64,000 nucleotides of DNA, taken from Pleomorphomonas sp. GTDB taxonomy: Bacteria; Pseudomonadota; Alphaproteobacteria; Rhizobiales; Pleomorphomonadaceae. A program made the translations under genes and the position numbers. A model generated the notes under the pieces. It worked only from the letters and a program-made list of their open reading frames with translations. It was not told the origin of the DNA and made no database searches. This document shows, piece after piece, positions 26,121-35,657 of the stretch. The stretch is from positions 1 to 64,000 of the forward strand of contig JARKNW010000012.1 of the NCBI GenBank assembly GCA_029976075.1, in the 5' to 3' direction. Each line of letters starts with the position of its first letter. Within the stretch, counting starts at the first letter, position 1.

Positions 26121-26915
26121 ATGCGTCCGATCCAAATGGTCATCCTGCTCGTCGCCGTCGGCGCCGCCGCTGGCGCAGGGCTTTTAGCGACACGGATCGG
26201 AGCCCGCGCACCGGAAGCGCCCCAGCAAGTTGCGGCCCAACCGGCACCCCCACCCATGGACCTCGAGGATGTGCTGGTTGCATCCAAGGACATCGGGATC
26301 GGCAAGAATGTCGACGCCGACAACCTCGTCTGGAAGACCTGGCCCAAGAACGGCCTGAGCGACGGGTATATCCAGCGGTCGAGTGAGCCTGACGCGGTCA
26401 CCGATCTCAAAGGCATGCTGGCGCGCAGCCCCATCTTGGCAGGCGAACCCATTCGCAAGGCCAAGCTGGTTCGTTCTGACCGTGGCTTCCTGTCGGCCGT
26501 GCTCCCCGAGGGCATGCGCGCCGTGGCGGTGCGCGTCAACGCTGCTTCCACAGCTGGCGGCTTCATCCTGCCCGAGGATCGCGTCGACATCCTGCTGGTC
26601 CGCCAGAAGGATGCCAATGAAGCAGTGGCCGAGACCATCCTGACCGACATCAGGGTACTGGCCATCGATCAGTCCGTGCAGCAGTCCGGCGATGAAAAGC
26701 AGCCATCGATCGTCGCTCAGAACACGGCAACGCTGGAGCTCACGCCTGACCAGACCGAGCTGGTTACCCAGGCCCAGCAGATCGGCTCGATCTCGCTGGC
26801 CTTGCGCCCGCTTGCCGACAACGCTCAACCCGCCGCCCGACAACGCAAGCCCACCGGCATTGCCGTCGTGAAATTCGGCGTCGTCTCGCGCGTCACGGCC
26901 CAGCAAGCGCCATGA
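26121..26915 (+). CDS. cpaB: Flp pilus assembly protein CpaB (RcpC)
   Basis: A 264-aa inner-membrane-anchored periplasmic protein. An N-terminal helix (about 5-25) is followed by a SAF-type domain (LVASKDIGIGKNVDADNLVW, about 52-72, and GMRAVAVRVN) and a C-terminal domain with TATLELTPDQTELVTQAQQ. CpaB is needed for Tad pilus assembly and is thought to help the secretin. The GAGG ribosome-binding site is good. The stop overlaps the cpaC start (ATGA). Confidence 0.93.
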   Translation: MRPIQMVILLVAVGAAAGAGLLATRIGARAPEAPQQVAAQPAPPPMDLEDVLVASKDIGIGKNVDADNLVWKTWPKNGLSDGYIQRSSEPDAVTDLKGMLARSPILAGEPIRKAKLVRSDRGFLSAVLPEGMRAVAVRVNAASTAGGFILPEDRVDILLVRQKDANEAVAETILTDIRVLAIDQSVQQSGDEKQPSIVAQNTATLELTPDQTELVTQAQQIGSISLALRPLADNAQPAARQRKPTGIAVVKFGVVSRVTAQQAP

Positions 26916-28348
26916 ACCAAGCGTCCCGACCGATGACAACTTCAGGAAACACGGTCATGAACCGCTGCCTAGCGCTGATTCTTCCTTTCGCGGGCCTGTT
27001 TGCCGCCGGCCTCGCAACTTACGCCGTGCCGGCCCGAGCGGCCGATCCCGCCGCCCTCAGCTCGGTTGCCGATATCGAAGGTAGGGTCATCAACCTGGGC
27101 CTCAACAAGTCGATGGTCATCGACTTGCCGGAGGATATCCGCGACGTTCTGGTTTCCAATCCGACGATCGCCGACGCGGTCGTCCGCAACAATCGCAAGA
27201 TCTATCTGATCGGCATGAGCGTCGGCGAAGCGAACGTCTTCCTGTTCGGCGAAGGCAACCGGCAGATCGCGCACTTTGAACTGGTGATCGGCCGCGACAC
27301 CGTCGGCCTTGAGAACACGCTTGCCCAAGTCATTCCCGATTCTCACATCAAGGCGCAATCACTCGGCGATTCGATCGTGTTGTCCGGCACCGTCACTTCG
27401 GCGGAAGCCGTCGCCATGGCGACGAACATCGCCGGCAAGTTCGTTGGCTCGCCCGACAAGATCGTCAACTCCATTACCGTTTCCGGCTCTGATCAGGTCA
27501 ATCTTCGCGTCGTCATTGCCGAGGTGGAAAAGAACACGGTCAGGAAACTCGGGATCGATATGGCCGGCACCGTGGGTGCGGTCGCTGCGGTAAGTTCTCC
27601 AAACAACCTTACCTATAATCTCGCGGGCCTCTCCTCCGCCTCAACCAAGATGTTCGGTATCGCCGACGGCAGCAGCAGCTCGGCGGTCAACATCGGAACG
27701 GACCACTTCTCGGCGATGATCAACGCCCTGAAGACACAGGGTGTCGTGCGCACACTGGCCGAGCCCAACGTTACTGCCATCTCCGGCCAGCCGGCCAAGG
27801 TGGTGGTGGGTGGCGAGATTCCCTACACGATCGTCAGCAACAACGGCAACACCATCAACTTCAAGGAATACGGCGTCATCCTGAAGTTCACGCCGGTTGT
27901 GCTCACCTCCGGCCGCATCAGCCTCAACATCAATACCGAGGTGAGCGATATCGACACCTCACTCAGTTCGTCCGTGCCGGCCATCAAGAAGCGTGGCGCC
28001 GAGACGACGGTCGAGGTCCCATCGGGCGGGGCGATCGCCATTGGCGGCCTCCTGCGCGACAACATTTCCAAGACCATCAACGGCACGCCGGGGCTGTCGG
28101 ACGTGCCGATCCTCGGCGCGCTGTTCAAGAGCGACGCCTACCAGCGTCAACAGACCGAGCTGGTCGTCTTCGTGACGCCCTATCTCGTCAAGCCCGTCGC
28201 GCAGTCGGCCATCACGCGTCCCGACCAGAACCTCAACTTCCAGGCAGACGCCCAGAGCTATTTCTTGAATCAGATCAACCGCATCTACCGCGTCAACGGT
28301 GCCGCTTCCGGTTCCTACAAGGGCCGCTACGGCTTCTCCTATGAATAA
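26912..28348 (+). CDS. cpaC: outer-membrane secretin CpaC (RcpA)
   Basis: A 478-aa secretin that forms the outer-membrane channel of the Tad pilus. A signal peptide ends at about residue 43 (VPARAADP). The pilus-assembly N-terminal domain (about 55-130) is followed by a BON-like region (about 140-190) and the secretin domain (about 225-420). The latter includes VRTLAEPNVTAISGQPAKVVVGGEIP and GGAIAIGGLLRDN, ending in TELVVFVTPYLVKP. The first ATG overlaps the cpaB stop. MNRCLALIL (residue 16) is an alternative start that gives a normal-length signal peptide. Confidence 0.94.
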   Translation: MNQASRPMTTSGNTVMNRCLALILPFAGLFAAGLATYAVPARAADPAALSSVADIEGRVINLGLNKSMVIDLPEDIRDVLVSNPTIADAVVRNNRKIYLIGMSVGEANVFLFGEGNRQIAHFELVIGRDTVGLENTLAQVIPDSHIKAQSLGDSIVLSGTVTSAEAVAMATNIAGKFVGSPDKIVNSITVSGSDQVNLRVVIAEVEKNTVRKLGIDMAGTVGAVAAVSSPNNLTYNLAGLSSASTKMFGIADGSSSSAVNIGTDHFSAMINALKTQGVVRTLAEPNVTAISGQPAKVVVGGEIPYTIVSNNGNTINFKEYGVILKFTPVVLTSGRISLNINTEVSDIDTSLSSSVPAIKKRGAETTVEVPSGGAIAIGGLLRDNISKTINGTPGLSDVPILGALFKSDAYQRQQTELVVFVTPYLVKPVAQSAITRPDQNLNFQADAQSYFLNQINRIYRVNGAASGSYKGRYGFSYE

Positions 28349-28370
28349 GCCGGCGCATTGGAGGAGTGCC

Positions 28371-29081
28371 ATGCAGGCAATGAATCCGCTTACCTGCTCT
28401 CGAAGGCAGCCGCGTCGGTGCGCAAAGCCGGTGGTGGCTGCTCTCGCGCTCGTGCTTGCTGCGTGCAACCAGCAGGGCCAGACCGTGACGGACGGCCTTC
28501 CGACCGATGGCTACCGCAGTGCTTATCCCATCGCGGTCACCGAAGCGCCACAGACACTGGACATCCCGGTTGGCACGGGAACTGGCGGACTTTCGCCAGA
28601 TCTCAAGGCTGTCATTGCCGACTTCGGTGCCGACGCCGCGCGGAACGCCACCGGACCAGTCGTGGTGATGACGCCGGCTGGATCGATCAATCAGGCTGCC
28701 GCCGATTATGTCGCTCGCCAGATTCGGACCGTCCTGAGGCAATCGGGCGTAGCGGCCACCTATCTGAGAAATCAGACCTATGCGGTAGCCGATCCGCGTA
28801 TTCCGGCGCCTATCCGGCTCGGCTTCACGCGCATCAAGGCGGTGAGCCCTCCGTGTGGCCGTTGGACTTCCGATGCCATGCCGGACAATCAAAAGGGTAC
28901 CGATGGTGCCGAGTTCGGCTGTTCCACGCAGGCGAATCTCGCCGCCATGGTGGAGAATCCCAACGACCTCCTGATGCCCAGAGCCGAAACTCCCGTGCAC
29001 GGCTGGCAGCGCTGGGAAATGTTGCAGAAGGCGTCCAAGGGATCGAGCCCATCTGCCACTTATCCGACTTCGACCTTCTAG
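28371..29081 (+). CDS. cpaD: Tad pilus biogenesis lipoprotein CpaD
   Basis: A 236-aa lipoprotein with a signal segment ending in LAAC (about residue 32). The hallmark C-terminal region FGCSTQANLAAMVENPNDLLMPRA identifies the CpaD family. It probably assists the secretin in the outer membrane. ATG at 28371 is preferred because GGAGGAG lies five bases upstream. An earlier ATG at 28341 overlaps the end of cpaC and is possible. Confidence 0.91.
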   Translation: MQAMNPLTCSRRQPRRCAKPVVAALALVLAACNQQGQTVTDGLPTDGYRSAYPIAVTEAPQTLDIPVGTGTGGLSPDLKAVIADFGADAARNATGPVVVMTPAGSINQAAADYVARQIRTVLRQSGVAATYLRNQTYAVADPRIPAPIRLGFTRIKAVSPPCGRWTSDAMPDNQKGTDGAEFGCSTQANLAAMVENPNDLLMPRAETPVHGWQRWEMLQKASKGSSPSATYPTSTF

Positions 29082-29093
29082 GAACCGACGGCT

Positions 29094-30362
29094 ATGACCA
29101 CCGACGATCCGTTCGTCCCCCCCACTTCTGGCCGATCCGACAGCGAAGGGCTCAAGCCCGTGCCACGCATTGCCATCCAGGCGTTCTGCGAGACGCCCGA
29201 GGTCGCCGATGTGCTGGAGCAAGCTGCGGCCGATCGTCATATGGCCAAGGCACACGTCAAGGTACACCAGGGAGGCGTCCCCGCCGCCCTCGATTTCTAC
29301 TCCGCCGCCCCAACGCCCAATCTGCTGTTCGTCGAGACACGCGAACGACGGGAGCAGGTGCTTGAGCAGGTCGATCAGTTGGCCACCGTCTGCGATGCCG
29401 GAACCAAGGTGGTACTCATCGGTCATCACAACGATGTCGCCCTTTACCGCGACCTGATGCGGCGTGGCGTCTCGGAATACATGGTGGCCCCTTTCGACCT
29501 CTACGACGTGATCAGAGAAATCGGCGAGATCTATCTTTCTCCGGACGTCAAACCAGTGGGACGGACGATCGCCTTCATCGGGGCTCGCGGTGGGGCGGGT
29601 TCTTCGACGGTTGCCCACAATGTTGCGTTTGCGCTGTCGCGCTCATTCGATGGCGGTGTCGTTCTGGCCGATCTCGACTTGCCCTTCGGCACGGCCAGTC
29701 TCGACTTCAATCAGGAGCCGGCGCAAACCCTGGCGGACGCCCTGGCTGCCGGTGACAGGGTCGACGATGTCTATCTCGACCGACTGCTTTCGAAATGCGC
29801 CGACAACCTGAGCCTCTTGGCCGCCCCGGCCACCCTTGATCGTGCCTTCGATCATGACGAGATGGCCTTCGACACGATCGTCGACTCTGCCCGCGTCGGG
29901 GCTCCCGCCGTGATCCTGGACCTGCCGCATCTCTGGACGGCATGGGTCCGTCGGCTGCTCAGCTCAGCCGACGAGGTCGTCATCACGACGATGCCCGATC
30001 TGGCCTCCCTCAGGAACGCCAAGAACCTGATCGACCAGCTAAAGATAGCCCGCCCGAACGATGACGCCCCTCGCCTCGTCATCAATCAGGTCGGACTGCC
30101 GAAGCGACCGGAAATCAAGCCAGTCGAGTTTCAGAAGGCACTGCAGCTCGAACCGGCAGCCATCATTCCTTTTGATGCGGCCCTGTTCGGAACTGCCACC
30201 AACAATGGGCAGATGATCGCCGAGATCAACGCTCGTTCGTCCGTCGCCCAGATCTTCGAAGCGCTTGCCGCCCGCCTGACCGGCCGTAGCGTCGCTCGCA
30301 GCGGCCGCAAATCCGCTCTCATGCCGTTACTTGCCCGCCTGCCGCGCCTCAAGGCGCGCTGA
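29094..30362 (+). CDS. cpaE: Tad pilus localisation ATPase-like protein CpaE (TadZ)
   Basis: A 422-aa cytoplasmic protein. An atypical receiver-like N-terminal domain (about 25-145) is followed by a ParA/MinD-type domain (about 155-400). The P-loop is the deviant GARGGAGSSTVAHN, without the Walker lysine, as is common in CpaE. Other motifs are VVLADLDLPFGTASLDF and VILDLPHLWTAWV. CpaE/TadZ places the pilus machine at the cell pole. It lies between cpaD and cpaF, as in Caulobacter and Rhizobiales. Confidence 0.93.
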   Translation: MTTDDPFVPPTSGRSDSEGLKPVPRIAIQAFCETPEVADVLEQAAADRHMAKAHVKVHQGGVPAALDFYSAAPTPNLLFVETRERREQVLEQVDQLATVCDAGTKVVLIGHHNDVALYRDLMRRGVSEYMVAPFDLYDVIREIGEIYLSPDVKPVGRTIAFIGARGGAGSSTVAHNVAFALSRSFDGGVVLADLDLPFGTASLDFNQEPAQTLADALAAGDRVDDVYLDRLLSKCADNLSLLAAPATLDRAFDHDEMAFDTIVDSARVGAPAVILDLPHLWTAWVRRLLSSADEVVITTMPDLASLRNAKNLIDQLKIARPNDDAPRLVINQVGLPKRPEIKPVEFQKALQLEPAAIIPFDAALFGTATNNGQMIAEINARSSVAQIFEALAARLTGRSVARSGRKSALMPLLARLPRLKAR

Positions 30363-30386
30363 CGGTCAAGACGAGGAGACCGTTCA

Positions 30387-31862
30387 ATGTCATTTGGCAA
30401 GCGTGGCTCATTTGGCTCGGTGCAGGAAAAGCCGGCGGCTCCCGCGGTCGCTCGGGTGCCCGACGTGTCGCACGCCGCCACACCTGCTGCCCCCCCGCCG
30501 GCGCCGGTTGCCGCGAGCCGTCCCACGCCGCCCCCTGCCCCGGAGATGCAGGAGCGGCGCAAGTCCGACAGTTATTATGACACCAAGTCATCGATCTTTT
30601 CGGCGCTGATCGAGACCATCGACCTCAGCCAGCTTGCCAAGCTCGACATAGAAACAGCGCGCGAGGAAATCCGCGACATCGTCGGCGATATCATCACTCT
30701 GAAGGCCGTGGTGATGTCGATCTCCGAGCAGGAAGAGCTGCTCGACGACATCTGCAACGACGTTCTGGGCTACGGCCCGCTTGAGCCGTTGCTGGCGCGT
30801 GACGATATTGCCGACATCATGGTCAACGGAGCCGACGCCACCTTCATCGAAGTGGCTGGCAAGATGGTCAAGACCGGCGTGCGCTTCCGCGACAACGTGC
30901 AGCTGATGAATATCTGTCAGCGCATCGTCAGCCAGACAGGCCGCCGTGTCGATGAAGCCTCGCCGATTTGCGACGCCCGCCTTCCCGACGGCAGCCGCGT
31001 CAACGTCATCGCCCCGCCGCTCGCCATCGATGGGCCGACGCTGACCATTCGTAAATTCAAGAAAGACAAGCTGACACTGCCGCAACTGGTCAAGTTCGGC
31101 TCGATCACCCCCGAGGGTGCCACCATCCTCGAAATCATCGGCCGCTGCCGCTGCAACGTGCTGATATCCGGCGGTACCGGTTCCGGCAAGACGACGCTGC
31201 TGAACTGTCTCACCGCCTACATCGAACCGACCGAACGCATCATCACCTGCGAAGACGCCGCAGAGCTCCAGCTGCAGCAGCCGCACGTCGTTCGCCTTGA
31301 GACGCGCCCGCCCAATCTGGAGGGCGAGGGCCAGGTGACCATGCGCGACCTCGTGAAGAACTGCCTGCGCATGCGTCCCGAACGCATCATCGTCGGCGAA
31401 GTGCGCGGCCCTGAGGCTTTCGATCTTCTGCAGGCCATGAACACCGGCCACGATGGCTCGATGGGCACGCTGCATGCCAACACGCCGCGCGAAGCGATCT
31501 CCCGCATTGAATCGATGATCTCCATGGGTGGCTACACGCTGCCCTCCAAGACGGTGCGCGAGATGATCGTCACTTCGATCGATGTCATCATCCAGGCGGC
31601 GCGCCTGAGAGACGGTTCGCGCCGCATCACCCACATCACCGAGGTGGTTGGCCTCGAAGGCGATGTGGTGATCACTCAGGATCTGTTCGTATACGACATC
31701 GTCGGCGAGGAAGCCGACGGGCGGCTGATCGGTCGTCACAGGTCGACCGGCATCGGTCGGCCGAAGTTCTGGGATCGCGCTCGCTATTTTGGCGAAGAGC
31801 GGCGGCTCGCCGCGGCTCTCGACGCGTCCGAGGCGCCGGCACCGTCCGGCGCGTTCGGCTGA
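30387..31862 (+). CDS. cpaF: Tad pilus secretion ATPase CpaF (TadA)
   Basis: A 491-aa hexameric ATPase that drives pilus extension and, in this family, retraction. A Pro/Ala-rich N-terminus (about 1-60) is followed by an N-terminal domain and then the ATPase core. The core has Walker [15 protein letters not shown] (about 260), an Asp box around CEDAAELQL, Walker [20 protein letters not shown], and the His box [14 protein letters not shown]. It works with TadB and TadC, encoded directly downstream. Confidence 0.96.
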   Translation: MSFGKRGSFGSVQEKPAAPAVARVPDVSHAATPAAPPPAPVAASRPTPPPAPEMQERRKSDSYYDTKSSIFSALIETIDLSQLAKLDIETAREEIRDIVGDIITLKAVVMSISEQEELLDDICNDVLGYGPLEPLLARDDIADIMVNGADATFIEVAGKMVKTGVRFRDNVQLMNICQRIVSQTGRRVDEASPICDARLPDGSRVNVIAPPLAIDGPTLTIRKFKKDKLTLPQLVKFGSITPEGATILEIIGRCRCNVLISGGTGSGKTTLLNCLTAYIEPTERIITCEDAAELQLQQPHVVRLETRPPNLEGEGQVTMRDLVKNCLRMRPERIIVGEVRGPEAFDLLQAMNTGHDGSMGTLHANTPREAISRIESMISMGGYTLPSKTVREMIVTSIDVIIQAARLRDGSRRITHITEVVGLEGDVVITQDLFVYDIVGEEADGRLIGRHRSTGIGRPKFWDRARYFGEERRLAAALDASEAPAPSGAFG

Positions 31863-31891
31863 TCGTTGGCGACCGACAAGGGAGAAGGAGC

Positions 31892-32890
31892 ATGCCGATC
31901 GATATCCACGTCCTCGCGATCATGGGACTTGTTGGCTTTTCGATTGCGGCGATGCTCTATGGCTTTTTCTATGGTCGCATCGAGCGGCAGGCCTCGGAGG
32001 AGCGCCGCAGGACACTCATTGTCGCCCCGCCGGCTGAAACCGAGCGATCCAAGGCGACGACCACACCGACCGCCCGCCGCCGCAATGTCCAGGAGACGCT
32101 CAAGGAACTCGAGATCAAGCAGAAGCACAAGGCGTCGAAATCCACCAATCCGCCGATGCAGCTCCGTCTCGAGCAAGCCGGCCTGAGCCTTTCGATCGGT
32201 CGCTTCTACACCTATAGCGCCCTGACCGGCCTCATCGTTACACTCATTTGTTTCCTCGTCGGCCTGCCGCTTGCGCTGGTGCTCGGCGCGGGTTTCGTCG
32301 GCGCCGTCGGTTTGCCGCGCTTCCTTGTCAATTTCATTCGCAAGCGTCGCCACGCAGCCTTTATCGAAGAACTTGCCAATGCCGTCGAGGTCATCGTCCG
32401 CGGTGTCAAGGCAGGCCTTCCGCTCAACGATTGCCTTCGAATGATCGCCAGCGAAGCGAAGGAGCCGGTCAGAAGCGAGTTCCGTACGGTCATCGAGGCA
32501 TTGCAACTGGGGATGCCGCTCGATGAGGCGGTCACCCGCATGTACGAGCGCGTGCCACTGCCGGAAACCAACTTCTTCGGCATTGTGCTGTCCATCCAGT
32601 CGAAGGCGGGCGGCAACCTTTCGGAAGCGCTCGGCAACCTTGCCAAGGTGTTGCGCGAACGCAAGAAGATGCGGGCCAAGATCCAGGCCATGAGCATGGA
32701 GGCCAAGTCCTCGGCCGGCATCATCGGCTCGCTGCCGTTCATCGTCACCACCCTCGTTTACCTGACCAGCCCCGGCTACATCATGGTGCTGTTCGTCACG
32801 CCGATCGGGCAGATCGTTCTGGGCATTTCACTTCTCTGGATGTTGATCGGCGTCTTCGTCATGAAACGCATGATCGCTTTCGATTTCTAA
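31892..32890 (+). CDS. tadB: Tad pilus inner-membrane platform protein TadB
   Basis: A 332-aa type II secretion F-domain protein. Hydrophobic helices are at about 10-28, 105-150 and 270-325. The T2SSF domain has IEELANAVEVIVRGVKAGLPL and KAGGNLSEALGNLAKVLRERKKM. A charged segment (QETLKELEIKQKHKASK) precedes the second helix. With TadC it forms the platform that couples CpaF motion to pilin insertion. Confidence 0.94.
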   Translation: MPIDIHVLAIMGLVGFSIAAMLYGFFYGRIERQASEERRRTLIVAPPAETERSKATTTPTARRRNVQETLKELEIKQKHKASKSTNPPMQLRLEQAGLSLSIGRFYTYSALTGLIVTLICFLVGLPLALVLGAGFVGAVGLPRFLVNFIRKRRHAAFIEELANAVEVIVRGVKAGLPLNDCLRMIASEAKEPVRSEFRTVIEALQLGMPLDEAVTRMYERVPLPETNFFGIVLSIQSKAGGNLSEALGNLAKVLRERKKMRAKIQAMSMEAKSSAGIIGSLPFIVTTLVYLTSPGYIMVLFVTPIGQIVLGISLLWMLIGVFVMKRMIAFDF

Positions 32891-32899
32891 AGGGCCAAC

Positions 32900-33874
32900 A
32901 TGGGCGCGATCATCGATACACTGCGCGATCCGGTGGCCCTGATGGCCATCCTGGTGTCGCTTGCCATCTTTGCAACGGTCCTCAGTCTGGCCATGCCGCT
33001 GCTGTCGAGCGACCGCTTGCCGGCCCGCATGCGCGCTGTTGCCGACGAGCGCGAAAAGATCCGCCAGCGCGAGCGTGCCCGGCTTGCTGAGGAGGGGCGC
33101 GGTTCGCTGCGCGGCAAGGAGTCCAAGGCCTATATGCGCAGCTTGGTCGAGAAGCTGTCGCTCAGAAAGGCGCTGCTCGACGAAAAGGGCGAGGAAAAGC
33201 TGAAGCAGGCCGGCTTTCGGAGCGAGGCGGCAACGACGACCTTTCTGTTCGCCCGCTTCGTGCTGCCCTTCGCCTTCCTGGCCATTGCCGTCTTCTACAT
33301 CTTCATCGTCTTGAAGATCGATCGTCCGCTGCCCTTCAAGCTCGGTCTCTGCCTGGTATTTGCCTATGTCGGCTTCTACCTGCCGGTGATCTTCGTCTCA
33401 AACGCGCTGCAGAAGCGCCAGCAGTCGATCAAGCGGGCCTTTCCCGACTCTCTCGATCTGATGCTCATCTGCGTCGAAAGCGGCATGTCGATCGAACTCG
33501 CCTTTCGCAGGGTATCCGAAGAAATTGGCAGTCAGTCCCTGGCTCTGGCGGAAGAACTCAGCCTTACGACCGCCGAGCTGTCCTTCCTGTCCGATAGAAG
33601 ACAAGCTTACGAGAACCTGGCGAACAGGACCGGCCTCGACGGCGTCAAGGCGGTTTGTCTGGCGCTGATCCAATCCGAGCGATACGGCACGCCGCTTGGC
33701 CAGACGTTGCGCGTGCTCAGCCAGGAAAATCGCGACATGCGCATGAACGAAGCGGAGAAGAAGGCAGCCGCGCTACCGCCCAAGCTGACGGTACCGATGA
33801 TCCTGTTCTTCCTGCCGGTGCTGTTCGCCGTCATCATGGCGCCGGCGATCATCAAGATCATGTCGATGCACTGA
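32900..33874 (+). CDS. tadC: Tad pilus inner-membrane platform protein TadC
   Basis: A 324-aa T2SSF-domain protein and partner of TadB. The first helix is about 15-35. A basic linker (EREKIRQRERARLAEE) follows, then two central helices (about 115-165) and the F domain with FPDSLDLMLICVESGMSIELAFRRV, ending in a helix with LFFLPVLFAVIMAPAIIKI. It is the last gene of the plus-strand pilus operon. TadD, usually next, is missing and a hairpin follows. Confidence 0.94.
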   Translation: MGAIIDTLRDPVALMAILVSLAIFATVLSLAMPLLSSDRLPARMRAVADEREKIRQRERARLAEEGRGSLRGKESKAYMRSLVEKLSLRKALLDEKGEEKLKQAGFRSEAATTTFLFARFVLPFAFLAIAVFYIFIVLKIDRPLPFKLGLCLVFAYVGFYLPVIFVSNALQKRQQSIKRAFPDSLDLMLICVESGMSIELAFRRVSEEIGSQSLALAEELSLTTAELSFLSDRRQAYENLANRTGLDGVKAVCLALIQSERYGTPLGQTLRVLSQENRDMRMNEAEKKAAALPPKLTVPMILFFLPVLFAVIMAPAIIKIMSMH

Positions 33875-33893
33875 GCCCGGTCATAAAAGAAAA

Positions 33894-33917
33894 GGCCCCG
33901 ATCGACTCGCCGGGGCC
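33894..33917. terminator. bidirectional terminator between tadC and upp
   Basis: GGCCCCG and CGGGGCC form a 7-bp stem. On the minus strand it is followed by TTTTCTTTTATG, a good U-tract ending the nucleoside operon. On the plus strand only CTTACG follows, so it is weaker for tadC. Confidence 0.75.
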
Positions 33918-33942
33918 CTTACGTCACGAAGGTTCCGAAAAA

Positions 33943-34569
33943 CTACTTGGTGCCGTACATCCGGTCGCCGGCATCGCCGAGTCCCGGCACGATATAGCCC
34001 TTCTCATTGAGGTGGCTATCGATGGCAGCCGTGAACACCGGCACGTCGGGATGCGCCTCGGTGAAGTGCTTGATGCCCTCAGGGGCCGCCAGCAGGCACA
34101 CGAAGCGGATATCGCGCGCGCCGCGCTCTTTCAGCTTGTCAACGGCGGCAATCGATGAGTTACCGGTCGCCAGCATCGGATCGACCACGATCGTCAGGCG
34201 ATCGGAAAGATCGGCCGGCGCCTTGAAGTAATACTCGACCGGCTGCAGCGTCTCATGATCGCGATAGATGCCGATATGCGACACGCGAGCGGCAGGAACG
34301 AGATCGAGCATGCCTTCAAGCAGGCCATTGCCGGCGCGAAGAACCGAGGCGAACACCAGCTTCTTGCCTTCAAGCGTCGGCGCCGTCATCGTCTGAAGCG
34401 GCGTTTCGATCTCGATTTCGGTCAGCGCCAGATCGCGCGTCACCTCGTAGCAGAGCAGCGTCGAAATCTCGCGCAGCAACCGCCGGAAACTCGCCGTCGA
34501 GGTTTCCTTGTTGCGCATGATGGTGAGCTTGTGCTGCACCAGCGGATGATCGATGACCTTAACGCTCAT
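33943..34569 (-). CDS. upp: uracil phosphoribosyltransferase
   Basis: It makes UMP from uracil and PRPP. The 208-aa length is normal. The N-terminus [19 protein letters not shown] is typical, [13 protein letters not shown] binds substrate, and the PRPP motif is [12 protein letters not shown]. The uracil-binding end has [18 protein letters not shown]. The start is the ATG after GAGGAAACC; the longer track ORF adds 32 unrelated residues. It is the last gene of the nucleoside salvage operon, where it recovers uracil released from pyrimidine nucleosides. Confidence 0.96.
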   Translation of the reverse strand: MSVKVIDHPLVQHKLTIMRNKETSTASFRRLLREISTLLCYEVTRDLALTEIEIETPLQTMTAPTLEGKKLVFASVLRAGNGLLEGMLDLVPAARVSHIGIYRDHETLQPVEYYFKAPADLSDRLTIVVDPMLATGNSSIAAVDKLKERGARDIRFVCLLAAPEGIKHFTEAHPDVPVFTAAIDSHLNEKGYIVPGLGDAGDRMYGTK

Positions 34570-34661
34570 GGTTTCCTCGCGGGCTTTGAGTTTGGGCGAC
34601 CATAGAGATTCAGAGCCGCCTCCGAAACCGGCATTTTCCCCGATCTCCACCAGATTCCCGC

Positions 34662-35648
34662 TCATAACTTGGCGAAAAGCCGCGCTTTGGTTACCTCATC
34701 GCAGAAGGCATCCTCGATGGCGGTCCGCGTGACGGCGGCAAGGTCGTCCTCGCTCAGCCCGAACGCATCGCGTGCCATCCGATACTCATGGCCGACCGAT
34801 GTCCAGAAGAACGGCGGATCGTCCGTATTGAGCGAATGACGAACGCCCGCCTCCCTGAGCGCGCGAAGCGGGTGGCGCGCATAGTCGGGATAGACACCCA
34901 GCGTCACGTTCGAGACGGGGCAGATCTCGAGGTGAATGCCCTCCTCGACGATGCGACGGATAAGGTCGCCGTTCTCGATGGCCCTTACGCCATGGCCGAT
35001 ACGCTTCACCGGAATGGCATCGAGCGTTGCGGCGACGCCTTCCCAGGAGCACCATTCGCCCGCATGACAGGTAAGAGGCAGGCCGGCCTCGGCAGCGATC
35101 TCGAACGCGGCGGCAAACTCATGCGGAGCATGCAGCCGTTCTTCACCGGCCATACCGAAGCCCACCACTTCGGGAACGAGATTGTTTACGGCGATCCGGG
35201 CGGCCTCGACGCCACGCTCCGGACCATAGTGGCGCTCGACGAGCGGAATGACCCGACCGACGATACCCGTTGCGGCCTCGGCCCGCCGCAACCCTTCGAC
35301 AATACCGTCGAGATAAGCACGGTAGCCGAGGCCGGAGCGTTCGCCGAAGTCAGGCGACACGAAGAACTCGGTGTAGATCGAGCCAGCGGCGGCGGCCTCC
35401 TGCTGATAGATTTCCGCGAGTTCGGCAAAATCCTCCGGCGTCCGGAACACCGAGGCCGCGAGATCATAGGCGACAAGGAACGCGGAAAAGTCAGTCCAGA
35501 GATATCGTCCCTCCTCGTCGAAGAGGCGCGAGACATCCACTCCATAGCGGGCAGCGTTGCGGCGGACCAGTTCAGGGGCGGCGCCGGCTTCGAGATGAAC
35601 ATGCAGTTCGGCTTTCGGCACCAGGGGCACGGAAGTCGGTTCGGTCAT
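34662..35648 (-). CDS. add: adenosine deaminase
   Basis: A 328-aa metal-dependent deaminase that turns adenosine or deoxyadenosine into inosine or deoxyinosine. Zinc ligands and catalytic residues are seen in [17 protein letters not shown] (catalytic Glu), RIGHGV and [10 protein letters not shown] (Asp pair). The first motif reads HLEAG rather than the common HLxG, a small deviation. Context (purine nucleoside phosphorylase, deoB) favours adenosine over adenine as substrate, since adenine deaminases of the same fold are similar. It lies 9 bp after deoB. Confidence 0.88.
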   Translation of the reverse strand: MTEPTSVPLVPKAELHVHLEAGAAPELVRRNAARYGVDVSRLFDEEGRYLWTDFSAFLVAYDLAASVFRTPEDFAELAEIYQQEAAAAGSIYTEFFVSPDFGERSGLGYRAYLDGIVEGLRRAEAATGIVGRVIPLVERHYGPERGVEAARIAVNNLVPEVVGFGMAGEERLHAPHEFAAAFEIAAEAGLPLTCHAGEWCSWEGVAATLDAIPVKRIGHGVRAIENGDLIRRIVEEGIHLEICPVSNVTLGVYPDYARHPLRALREAGVRHSLNTDDPPFFWTSVGHEYRMARDAFGLSEDDLAAVTRTAIEDAFCDEVTKARLFAKL

Positions 35649-35657
35649 GATGAACCT

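Noticed and set aside
28293-29618. 441-aa minus-strand ORF opposite cpaD and cpaE
   Set aside because: Antisense shadow of two genes with clear family motifs and good ribosome-binding sites.
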